DNA of 64,000 nt from JAAXPZ01 sp965215705. Its GTDB lineage: Bacteria; Campylobacterota; Campylobacteria; Campylobacterales; Sulfurovaceae. Location: the NCBI GenBank assembly GCA_965215705.1, contig CBDCEE010000003.1:1302001-1366000 (forward strand), read 5' to 3'. Position 1 is the stretch's first letter. Each line of letters starts with the position of its first letter. Positions 1 to 6,771 of the stretch are shown one piece after another. Below the pieces are notes generated by a model, which saw only the letters and a list, made by a program, of their open reading frames with translations, was not told where the DNA came from and ran no database searches. The position numbers and the translations under genes were made by a program.

Positions 1-2
1 CC

Positions 3-83
3 AAAGGGGTGGAAATGTTTCTGGAGATGCTTGAGAAAGGCAACATTCATGAGATCAATTCACTTGAAAGAAACCTACCGTAA
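3..83 (+). CDS. C-terminal fragment of an unidentified protein
   Basis: The left edge of the window carries an open frame that ends at a TAA at 81-83 and reads as a plausible helical C-terminus (ending ...INSLERNLP). The other two forward frames give less protein-like sequence or stop early. It is convergent with the regulator gene that ends at 125. Twenty-six residues are too few for a family assignment, and the start lies outside the window. Confidence 0.4.
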   Translation, partial: KGVEMFLEMLEKGNIHEINSLERNLP

Positions 84-124
84 CCCATAGACCAATAACA
101 AATTAGCAATTATCGATAGGCAAC

Positions 125-751
125 CTACCCTCCATAATAAGCAAAGTCAAAATACTCTCGCAGTGCTTCTCTTTCCAATACCCGGTATGTGCCATTTTCA
201 TTGGAGAGGATATCCTGCTGACGAAACTTTTTAAGCACGCGAGAGAGCGATTCAGGGGGGATATTGAGCATGCTCGCTGTACGGGCGATCGGCATCGAAC
301 AGAAGTGCTCTTCATGTTCGTAGATAAAAAGTGCCACCTTCTCACTGAGTGAGGAAGCGGTCGTGATACAGCTAAACTGGGAGAGCATACGGCTCCTGCG
401 GGAGAGTCGCTCTATGAGGAAATTGGCGATCTCTAAATCCTGTGAAGCCAACTGACAGAGCCTTAGACTGCTGAGACGAAGCATTCTGCATGCTGTTTCG
501 CTCTCACAACTCTCCTGATAAGCCACCGACTCCCCTTCCAGAGGAAGCTCTCCGAGCAGATCATACGCCGCATGAAAAGGCAGGGTGATCATGTTCCCTT
601 TGACATCATAGCGATAGCATCGCACTTCGCCCTCTAGCAATATATAGAGCTCTTCCCCCGGGTCCTGTTCCATATAGATCAGTGTTTGAGGAGGGTAGTG
701 CTGAATCGTACCGATTTTTTCCAGTGCTGTTATTCTCTTTTTCATCGGCAT
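125..751 (-). CDS. Crp/Fnr family transcriptional regulator
   Basis: A 208-residue cytoplasmic regulator with an N-terminal cyclic-nucleotide-binding-type beta barrel (about residues 10-120), a dimerisation helix, and a C-terminal winged helix. The recognition helix reads PESLSRVLKKF, keeping the E-x-x-S-R pattern that in FNR contacts TTGAT-type half sites. No clustered N-terminal cysteines are present, so an FNR-type iron-sulfur cluster is not evident; cysteines are scattered (in CESETAC, LC, SC and FC contexts). Start chosen at the first ATG; a second ATG two codons on is equally possible and neither has a strong ribosome site. The gene stands alone between a convergent fragment and a co-oriented HD-GYP-like gene. 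The effector cannot be told from sequence; heme/NO or redox sensing of the DNR/NnrR kind is possible given the nitrite genes elsewhere in the window. Confidence 0.85.
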   Translation of the reverse strand: MPMKKRITALEKIGTIQHYPPQTLIYMEQDPGEELYILLEGEVRCYRYDVKGNMITLPFHAAYDLLGELPLEGESVAYQESCESETACRMLRLSSLRLCQLASQDLEIANFLIERLSRRSRMLSQFSCITTASSLSEKVALFIYEHEEHFCSMPIARTASMLNIPPESLSRVLKKFRQQDILSNENGTYRVLEREALREYFDFAYYGG

Positions 752-803
752 AAGTGTAGCACTTTGAGATTGAAAGAGACTTAACCGATGTTAGGTGATG
801 ATG

Positions 804-1502
804 CTATTTTTCGATCAATATCTCTTTGATCGCTTTTATATTTTTTAAAAAGTGATCCACTACCTCAGGATCAAAGTGCAATCCTCTGCGTTTCTGAATA
901 TGGACAACGATCTTCTCCAAGTCCATCACTTCTCTACCATGTCTAGGTGTCAAGAGAGCGACCACCGTATCTGCCAAAGCGACGATACGTGCAGGAAGAG
1001 AGATCTCTTTCCTTTTCAACCCATGAGGATATCCGCTTCCATCATACCATTCATGGTGTTCTGCTGAAATCTTGGCAGCCATATCCAGCATCTTGTTCTT
1101 CTGCGTACGCAGCAAGTCTCTTCCGATCGTTGTATGATACTTGATGATCTCGAACTCTTCAAAACTCAACCTATTGTCTTTTCGGTAGATCTCCTGATCT
1201 ATTTTGAGATTCCCTACATCATAGATCAAAGATGCCTTTTTAAGTGTGAGGCAATACCCTGCGTCTTGCCCTATGGCATGGCACAGCAGTGTGCTGAGTT
1301 GGGATATCTTGTCGATCTGCTTCTTGTCTTTTCCATACGCAACAAGCTTATCTACGATCGCTTTGCTCACCACTGCTTCAAAATGTTGTGGAGGCTCTAT
1401 TATAGATGCCTCATCGGAGATTCCCAATAGTGCACAAATTTCTGGAGACACTTTACTCTTTTGTTGTCCATTTGCCAAACTAGTATGCATATTTTGTGTC
1501 AT
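804..1502 (-). CDS. HD-GYP-like domain protein with degenerate catalytic HD motif
   Basis: A 232-residue protein whose C-terminal half (about residues 75-220) matches the HD-GYP fold: YDVGN in place of HDxGK, then KYHTTIG, EHHEWYDGSGYP and a final ALAD. The GYP signature, the HHE pair and the second histidine are kept, but the first metal-ligand histidine of the HD doublet is tyrosine and the usual lysine after it is asparagine. Active HD-GYP proteins hydrolyse cyclic di-GMP; the substitution makes loss or change of activity likely (inference). There is no obvious receiver or membrane domain at the N-terminus. The start at 1502 is preferred over an upstream in-frame ATG at 1574 because AAGGGGAT lies just before it. 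It is divergent from the hisJ-like gene. Confidence 0.8.
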   Translation of the reverse strand: MTQNMHTSLANGQQKSKVSPEICALLGISDEASIIEPPQHFEAVVSKAIVDKLVAYGKDKKQIDKISQLSTLLCHAIGQDAGYCLTLKKASLIYDVGNLKIDQEIYRKDNRLSFEEFEIIKYHTTIGRDLLRTQKNKMLDMAAKISAEHHEWYDGSGYPHGLKRKEISLPARIVALADTVVALLTPRHGREVMDLEKIVVHIQKRRGLHFDPEVVDHFLKNIKAIKEILIEK

Positions 1503-1660
1503 TTCTATCCCCTTAAATAATATTAAATCCTTCCCTTCCTCCACTTTGAAGGTCATGACTTTTATAGCACCCATTATAAACTAAAATTGTCAGAAAAATG
1601 TCAAATATACACCCATGGCTGGCCAAAATTATGCTACACTTATAAAAAAGTGACACCATC

Positions 1661-2440
1661 ATGCAGATAGACATACATAACCACACCGTGCGATGCAACC
1701 ATGCAGAAGGTACGATAGATGCGTATATCCTCAGAGCCATCGACTTAGGGATCAATATCTATGGATTTTCCGAACATGCCGCAATGGATTTTGATGAAGG
1801 ATACCGTCTCGGATTTAATGAGATGGAAGCCTACCAAAATGACATCCTCTCTGCCAAAGAGAAGTACCGTGACCGTATCGATATCCGCTTGGGGTATGAG
1901 GTAGACTGGTTACCTGGACATATGGATGAGCGGGTACTTGGTGCTGATGTAGATTTCCTCATAGGTTCTGTTCACTTCATCAACAAATGGAGCTTTGACA
2001 ATCCTGAGTTTATAGGGGGATGGAAGGATAGGAATATCGACGAGATATGGCAAGCCTATTTCGAAGCAATCACACACATGGCAAAAAGTGGCAGGTTTGA
2101 TATCGTAGGACATCTTGACCTGATCAAAGTATTCAAGTACCTCCCCAAGAAAGATATTCGACTACTCGCAAAAGAGGCACTGCATGCCATCAAAACTTCC
2201 GGCATGGTACTGGAAGTCAATACTTCCGGGCTGAGGAAGCCTGTAGGAGAGATCTACCCTTCAGAGAGCCTACTTCAAGAGGCCTATGCACTCGATATTC
2301 CCATCACTTTTGGTTCAGATGCACATGCAGTTGATCAAGTAGGTGCAGGATTGGAAGAGGCCTATGCCTTAGCAGAATCCATAGGATATACAAAAGCCGT
2401 TACTTTTAGAGACCGCCAGAGAGAAATGGTGAATTTTTAG
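1661..2440 (+). CDS. hisJ: Histidinol-phosphatase, PHP family (HisJ/HisK type)
   Basis: A 259-residue PHP-domain phosphoesterase. It begins IDIHNHTVRCNHAEG, the metal-binding HxH motif of the family, followed by GFSEHA, a middle GSVHF, GHLDL, and a C-terminal FGSDAHAVDQVG, all standard PHP metal ligands. Length and motif spacing fit the histidinol-phosphate phosphatase branch (EC 3.1.3.15), the penultimate step of histidine biosynthesis in the cytoplasm. It is single, divergent from the HD-GYP-like gene and followed by glnA on the same strand after about 70 bp with its own promoter. Other PHP phosphatases cannot be fully excluded because no his gene neighbours it. Confidence 0.85.
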   Translation: MQIDIHNHTVRCNHAEGTIDAYILRAIDLGINIYGFSEHAAMDFDEGYRLGFNEMEAYQNDILSAKEKYRDRIDIRLGYEVDWLPGHMDERVLGADVDFLIGSVHFINKWSFDNPEFIGGWKDRNIDEIWQAYFEAITHMAKSGRFDIVGHLDLIKVFKYLPKKDIRLLAKEALHAIKTSGMVLEVNTSGLRKPVGEIYPSESLLQEAYALDIPITFGSDAHAVDQVGAGLEEAYALAESIGYTKAVTFRDRQREMVNF

Positions 2441-2474
2441 GCAGTTTCTTCTATAAACCTAAATAGATAGTCGC

Positions 2475-2480
2475 TATAAT
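2475..2480 (+). promoter_or_regulatory. -10 element of glnA
   Basis: A perfect TATAAT sits about 32 bp before the glnA start codon within AT-rich DNA, with no clear -35 hexamer, as is usual for epsilonproteobacterial housekeeping promoters. A ribosome site (AGGAGAAG) lies just upstream of the ATG at 2512. Confidence 0.6.
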
Positions 2481-2511
2481 TTACTATATTAAATTTTTAC
2501 TAGGAGAAGAG

Positions 2512-3945
2512 ATGGGTAAATTTGTTAACAGTTTAGCAGAATACAATACATATTGTGAGGAAAATGAGGTCGAGTTTGTCGACTTCAGATTCTCTGATGT
2601 CAAGGGTGCATGGCACCATATCAGCTACAGAAAAAGTGCTGTAGATGACAAAATGCTGGAAAATGGTGTACCATTTGACGGCTCTTCCATCGATGCTTGG
2701 CAGCCAATCAATGAATCCGACATGATCCTCAAGCCCGATGTGCAAAGTGCATTTTTGGATCCATTTACAGCAGACAGTACCGTTGTCATCATCTGTGACG
2801 TGTATGATATCTACAAAAATGAACTCTATGCCAAATGTCCTAGATCTATCGCCAAGAAAGCACTCAAGGCACTCGATGATGCAGGTATCGCAGATACGGC
2901 GTATTTCGGGCCGGAGAATGAGTTCTTCCTCTTTGATGATGTCAAGATCGTGGATGCAGACAACGAGCAGTCTTTCAAGGTAGAATCAGATGAAGGTCAC
3001 TGGGCAGATGCAGCTGATTACGGTGAGTTTGGCAACATGGGTCACAGACCTCGTATCAAAGGTGGGTACTTCCCAGTCATGCCTACAGATTCAGCGGTCG
3101 ATCTCAGAGCAGAGATGATGCAGGTACTCGAAGAGGTAGGACTTGAAGTCATACTCGGACACCATGAAGTGGCACAGGCACAGCATGAGCTTGGTATCGT
3201 ATTCTCTGATATCATTACTGCTGCTGATAATGTCCAGAAGTACAAGTATGTGGTTAAGATGGTAGCACATCTCAATGGCAAAACTGCCACCTTTATGCCA
3301 AAGCCAATCTATAATGACAATGGAAACGGTATGCATGTCCACCAGTCACTCTGGAAAGACGGCAAGAACCTCTTCTGCAAGGAAGGTGAGTACGCGAACC
3401 TCAGTAAAACTGCCTTGGACTATCTCTCTGGTATCTTCTATCACAAAGACGCAGTGGCTGCCTTTACCAATCCAAGTACCAACTCATTCAAGAGACTACT
3501 TCCAGGCTTTGAAGCGCCACGTATCCTGACTTACTCCAGCCAGAACCGTTCAGCAGCATGCCGTATCCCTTATGGAGCAGGTGAGATGGCTACAAGAATC
3601 GAGACCAGATGGCCAGACTCAACAGCCTGCCCTTATCTCGCATTTTCTGTATTGATGATCGCCGGACTTGATGGCATCAAGCAGGGTGGCTACCCACTCG
3701 CCGGACCATTCAACGAAGATCTTTTTGAGCTCAGCAGAGAAGAGATCGCAGAGAGAAAGATTCCAGAATTAGCAAACAGCTTCAGAGAGGCACTTGAGGG
3801 TCTGGAGGAAGACCATGACTTCCTCGCACCGATCATGAGCCCAGAGTATGTACAAGAGTATGTAGACTATATGTTCGATAGACATGTCGTACCTGTAGAG
3901 GGACGCCCTACAGCACATGAATACATCACTACCTACTCCTGCTAA
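2512..3945 (+). CDS. glnA: Glutamine synthetase type I
   Basis: A 477-residue enzyme of the ammonia-assimilation pathway (glutamate + NH3 + ATP to glutamine). Diagnostic segments are DGSSIDAW near residue 60, the PGFEAP loop and the NRSAACRIP/ETRWPD region, with the metal-binding GPENEFF (FGPENEFFLFDD). Near residue 405 the site that carries the adenylylated tyrosine in enterobacterial GS-I (NLYDLP) reads DLFELS, so the target tyrosine is phenylalanine; the same loss is known in Helicobacter GlnA. The enzyme is therefore not expected to be regulated by GlnE adenylylation. Monocistronic, with a -10 at 2475 and a strong hairpin just after the stop. Confidence 0.97.
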   Translation: MGKFVNSLAEYNTYCEENEVEFVDFRFSDVKGAWHHISYRKSAVDDKMLENGVPFDGSSIDAWQPINESDMILKPDVQSAFLDPFTADSTVVIICDVYDIYKNELYAKCPRSIAKKALKALDDAGIADTAYFGPENEFFLFDDVKIVDADNEQSFKVESDEGHWADAADYGEFGNMGHRPRIKGGYFPVMPTDSAVDLRAEMMQVLEEVGLEVILGHHEVAQAQHELGIVFSDIITAADNVQKYKYVVKMVAHLNGKTATFMPKPIYNDNGNGMHVHQSLWKDGKNLFCKEGEYANLSKTALDYLSGIFYHKDAVAAFTNPSTNSFKRLLPGFEAPRILTYSSQNRSAACRIPYGAGEMATRIETRWPDSTACPYLAFSVLMIAGLDGIKQGGYPLAGPFNEDLFELSREEIAERKIPELANSFREALEGLEEDHDFLAPIMSPEYVQEYVDYMFDRHVVPVEGRPTAHEYITTYSC

Positions 3946-3952
3946 TCCTTCC

Positions 3953-3972
3953 TACAGAGCTTCGGCTCTGTA
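3953..3972 (+). terminator. Stem-loop after glnA
   Basis: Inverted arms TACAGAGC and GCTCTGTA form a perfect 8-bp stem closed by a TTCG tetraloop, starting 7 bp past the glnA stop. There is no clean T-tract, so termination is inferred from position and stability. It could also serve the convergent PBP1A gene. Confidence 0.6.
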
Positions 3973-4029
3973 TCGCATCTCTCCATCAACCACTTCATAA
4001 CACATATCATACATTAGCAATGGAACTTT

Positions 4030-6153
4030 CTAAAACATCGTCCCGCTATCATCTCCCACTTTCACAGGTTCTCGTCTTTTGAGATCGATCGGATTGATCG
4101 GTTCATTCTCTCTTCCGGTAGTATCTACCACCGGCTCATCATCGATCTTGATGACCTCTATCCCATCTTCATTGGTTTCGGTCAAGGTATCAAAAGGATT
4201 GGAAGAGTGAGTAGGATCAGTTGGCTCGATCTTCTTATTTTGCAATGGAGAGATCTCCGTATAAAGCTCTTCTTTCCCATCTGCCAAAACACCGGTTTTT
4301 ACACTATCAGGCCGGATAAAGTGCTTGGGTGTAGCGGGATAGAGCTTCAGCAACTCTCTGTAAAAGTAAGCAAAACTCGGTGCTGCCACTGAGCCTCCGG
4401 TGGCACCTCTACCGATACGCCTATTGTTGTCCCTGCCAAACCAGGTGATCGTCGTGATCGTGGGAGAGTAGCCACAGAACCAGGCATCCACACCATCATT
4501 GGTCGTACCTGTTTTCCCTGCCAACTCCAAGCCTTTGACCCGGGCATTACGCCCTGTACCACGCTTGATCACCTCTTTCAGGATATCTGTCATCAGATAG
4601 GCCTGTTCCGGCTTGGTAAAGTTGGCGATCTCTTTGGGTTTGGTCTCATAGAGCACAGCATTCTCTTTGGAGACGACTTTACTGACAAGCCTCGGCTCTA
4701 TCATATGCCCTCCGTTGGAAAAGACCGTATACATCTGTGCCATCTTCAGCGGGCTTATCCCCAGGTTACCCAGTGCGATCGAGAGGTCTTTGGGGATATG
4801 GGGTACATCCAGCAGTGCCAGTCGTTTTCGGATCGTCTCTACCCCGATATCATAGACCAGGTTGATCGTTGCCAGGTTACGAGAGTGTACCAACGCTTCC
4901 CGAAGCGTGATAAATCCTTCAAAATTCCGCTCATAGTTTTTAGGTGCCCAGACTTTTTTCTTGCCATTTTTCATATACTGAAAAGTACGTGCCAGATCGG
5001 TGAGCTTCGTCGAAGGGTTATAGCCCATATCCAGTGCTGTCTGGTAGATAAAGGGTTTAAAAGCCGAACCAGGTTGCCGTTTGGTCATCGTGATCCGGTT
5101 GAAGGCAGATTTGCGGTACTCAACACCACCCACCAGGGTCAGGATATCTCCTGTCCTGTTCTCTACAGAGATCATCCCTCCATTAAACTTTGTTTTCTTC
5201 GGATTCTCTTTGTAGCGTTTCATGGTCTTATCAAAGCCCAGCTTGAGTGCATCTCTGGCGATCTCCTGCATCCCCAGATCGATCGTAGTATAGATCGTAT
5301 AGCCTCCGGTTCTGATATCCCCCAGCTTGCCTTTAAATCTACGTAGGATCTCATCGATGATATAGGGGGCGACATTTTGTGTAAGCGATGTTCTATAGAA
5401 TTTCGGCATCTCTTTGACTGCTTTGAGATACTCTTTTTCTGCGATCCATCCGATTGCCCGCATTCTCCCGAGTACCGCATTACCCTTATTCAGTGCACGT
5501 TTATAATGGCGTAGTGGGTTATAATAGCTTGGGGCATTAGGCAGCCCTACCAAGATAGCGATCTCTTTAAGCGTAAGTGCATTGAGCTCCTTATGATAGT
5601 AGCCATTTGCAGCTGTCTTGACTCCAAAATAGTTATTGCCATAAGATATCTCGTTAAGATAGCGCTCTATGATCTCCTCTTTGCTGAGTTTCTGCTCTAT
5701 TTTAAGTGCCAGCATCGCCTCTTTGAGTTTTCTTGCCAGTTTTTTCTTACTGCTTAAGAGTGTATATTTGATCAGCTGTTGTGTGAGGGTGCTCCCTCCC
5801 TCGACAAATTTTCTGGCTTTGATATCTTTCACAAGTGCACGTATAATGGCATCAGGGTTGATCCCATTATGCTCAAAGAATCTGGTATCCTCCATAGCTA
5901 CTACGCCCTCGATCAGAATACCCGGGATCTCATTGTAGCGTGCATAGAGTCGATGTCTCTTTTTAAATACATAGGCCAATCTCTTACCATGACGATCCAG
6001 TATCTCACTGGAAACATCTGGAGAGTAGTGTATGAGTTTGTCTGCTTCTAGATCTACTTGATTATATGCATAGAGAAAGATACCTGCTAGTGCCAGCATC
6101 CCAAGTAACATAAGAATAATGATCGCTTTGGTCAGTTTATACAGCACGGGCAC
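4030..6153 (-). CDS. mrcA: Bifunctional class A penicillin-binding protein (PBP1A)
   Basis: A 707-residue inner-membrane peptidoglycan synthase. A single N-terminal membrane helix (about residues 9-30) is followed by a GT51 transglycosylase domain with EDTRFFEHNG and GGSTLTQQLIK, then a transpeptidase domain with catalytic SAFK in RQPGSAFKPF, HSRN as the SxN motif, and KTGTT as the KTG motif. The tail (last ~80 residues) is acidic and proline-rich, and presumably disordered. The start overlaps the end of maf by 17 bp, so it is translated from the alaS-maf transcript. It polymerises and cross-links peptidoglycan in the periplasm. Confidence 0.95.
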   Translation of the reverse strand: MPVLYKLTKAIIILMLLGMLALAGIFLYAYNQVDLEADKLIHYSPDVSSEILDRHGKRLAYVFKKRHRLYARYNEIPGILIEGVVAMEDTRFFEHNGINPDAIIRALVKDIKARKFVEGGSTLTQQLIKYTLLSSKKKLARKLKEAMLALKIEQKLSKEEIIERYLNEISYGNNYFGVKTAANGYYHKELNALTLKEIAILVGLPNAPSYYNPLRHYKRALNKGNAVLGRMRAIGWIAEKEYLKAVKEMPKFYRTSLTQNVAPYIIDEILRRFKGKLGDIRTGGYTIYTTIDLGMQEIARDALKLGFDKTMKRYKENPKKTKFNGGMISVENRTGDILTLVGGVEYRKSAFNRITMTKRQPGSAFKPFIYQTALDMGYNPSTKLTDLARTFQYMKNGKKKVWAPKNYERNFEGFITLREALVHSRNLATINLVYDIGVETIRKRLALLDVPHIPKDLSIALGNLGISPLKMAQMYTVFSNGGHMIEPRLVSKVVSKENAVLYETKPKEIANFTKPEQAYLMTDILKEVIKRGTGRNARVKGLELAGKTGTTNDGVDAWFCGYSPTITTITWFGRDNNRRIGRGATGGSVAAPSFAYFYRELLKLYPATPKHFIRPDSVKTGVLADGKEELYTEISPLQNKKIEPTDPTHSSNPFDTLTETNEDGIEVIKIDDEPVVDTTGRENEPINPIDLKRREPVKVGDDSGTMF

Positions 6154-6769
6154 GCTCTCCTTTGGAGTATTGTATCATTTTTTGCTCAAGGCTTAACCAC
6201 GGTAACAGGCTTTCTACCTGTAATCCCATCGCTGTACTCTCCAGCCCATAGACACTTTTGATATATTTTTTACAAAATCCCTCGACCATACAGCTCCCTG
6301 CTTTGCCCTGCCAGAGCCCACTCTCCAGATACTGCTCCAGATCCTCTGTGTCAAAAGGTGCAAGATCATACTGTGTAGCAGAAATGTCCGTAAACAAAAG
6401 CCCCTTGCTTTTAAAATGCACAGAGGAGAGGATAGAGATTGTCGAACCACTCTGTAGAGAGAGGAGTCGTCTGGCATCCTCTCTATCTCTGGCTTTTCTA
6501 AGGATCATACCATCTGCCGCAGCGATCACGGTATCAGCACACAGTAGAGGCAGCTCCAGACCATAGGCTCTCTGGGCTGCTTCCAGCTTCCCTTTGCTTG
6601 CCGCATAGACGAAGTCTTTGGCAACAGTTGCCGTGACCTGATCCTCATCAAAAGCAACCCTCTTTTGCACAAAGTCAATGCCAAATTTCCGTAATAGCAA
6701 TGCCCTGCTCTCAGAGGACGAACAGAGACATATCTGCTCCTTGCTCTCTCCTCCTTGCTCCTTGCTCAC
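6137..6769 (-). CDS. maf: Maf family nucleotide pyrophosphatase
   Basis: A 210-residue Maf/YhdE-type protein, a cytoplasmic pyrophosphatase acting on canonical or modified nucleotides. The core begins ICLCSSSESRALLLRKFGI, the usual Maf N-terminal signature, with LLCADTVI and GKLEAAQRAY downstream. The only in-frame start is a GTG at 6769, two bases after the alaS stop. The first dozen codons are made of a GCAAGGA-type heptanucleotide repeat, so the native N-terminus is extended by a repeat-encoded segment rich in Lys, Glu and Gly. It overlaps the PBP1A gene by 17 bp and is clearly cotranscribed with alaS. Confidence 0.88.
   Translation of the reverse strand: MSKEQGGESKEQICLCSSSESRALLLRKFGIDFVQKRVAFDEDQVTATVAKDFVYAASKGKLEAAQRAYGLELPLLCADTVIAAADGMILRKARDREDARRLLSLQSGSTISILSSVHFKSKGLLFTDISATQYDLAPFDTEDLEQYLESGLWQGKAGSCMVEGFCKKYIKSVYGLESTAMGLQVESLLPWLSLEQKMIQYSKGERARAV
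6735..6768 (-). repeat. Heptanucleotide tandem repeat at the maf start
   Basis: On the minus strand the sequence is GCAAGGA, GCAAGGA, GGAGAGA, GCAAGGA and a partial GCAG. The array follows the maf GTG directly and encodes its first codons, while its AAGGAG cores resemble ribosome sites. A second heptamer array with a different unit precedes prfB. Confidence 0.75.
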
Positions 6770-6771
6770 GA

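Noticed and set aside
4705..5346. Plus-strand frame of 213 codons opposite the PBP1A gene
   Set aside because: Shadow of the transpeptidase coding sequence; no start signal or recognisable domain.
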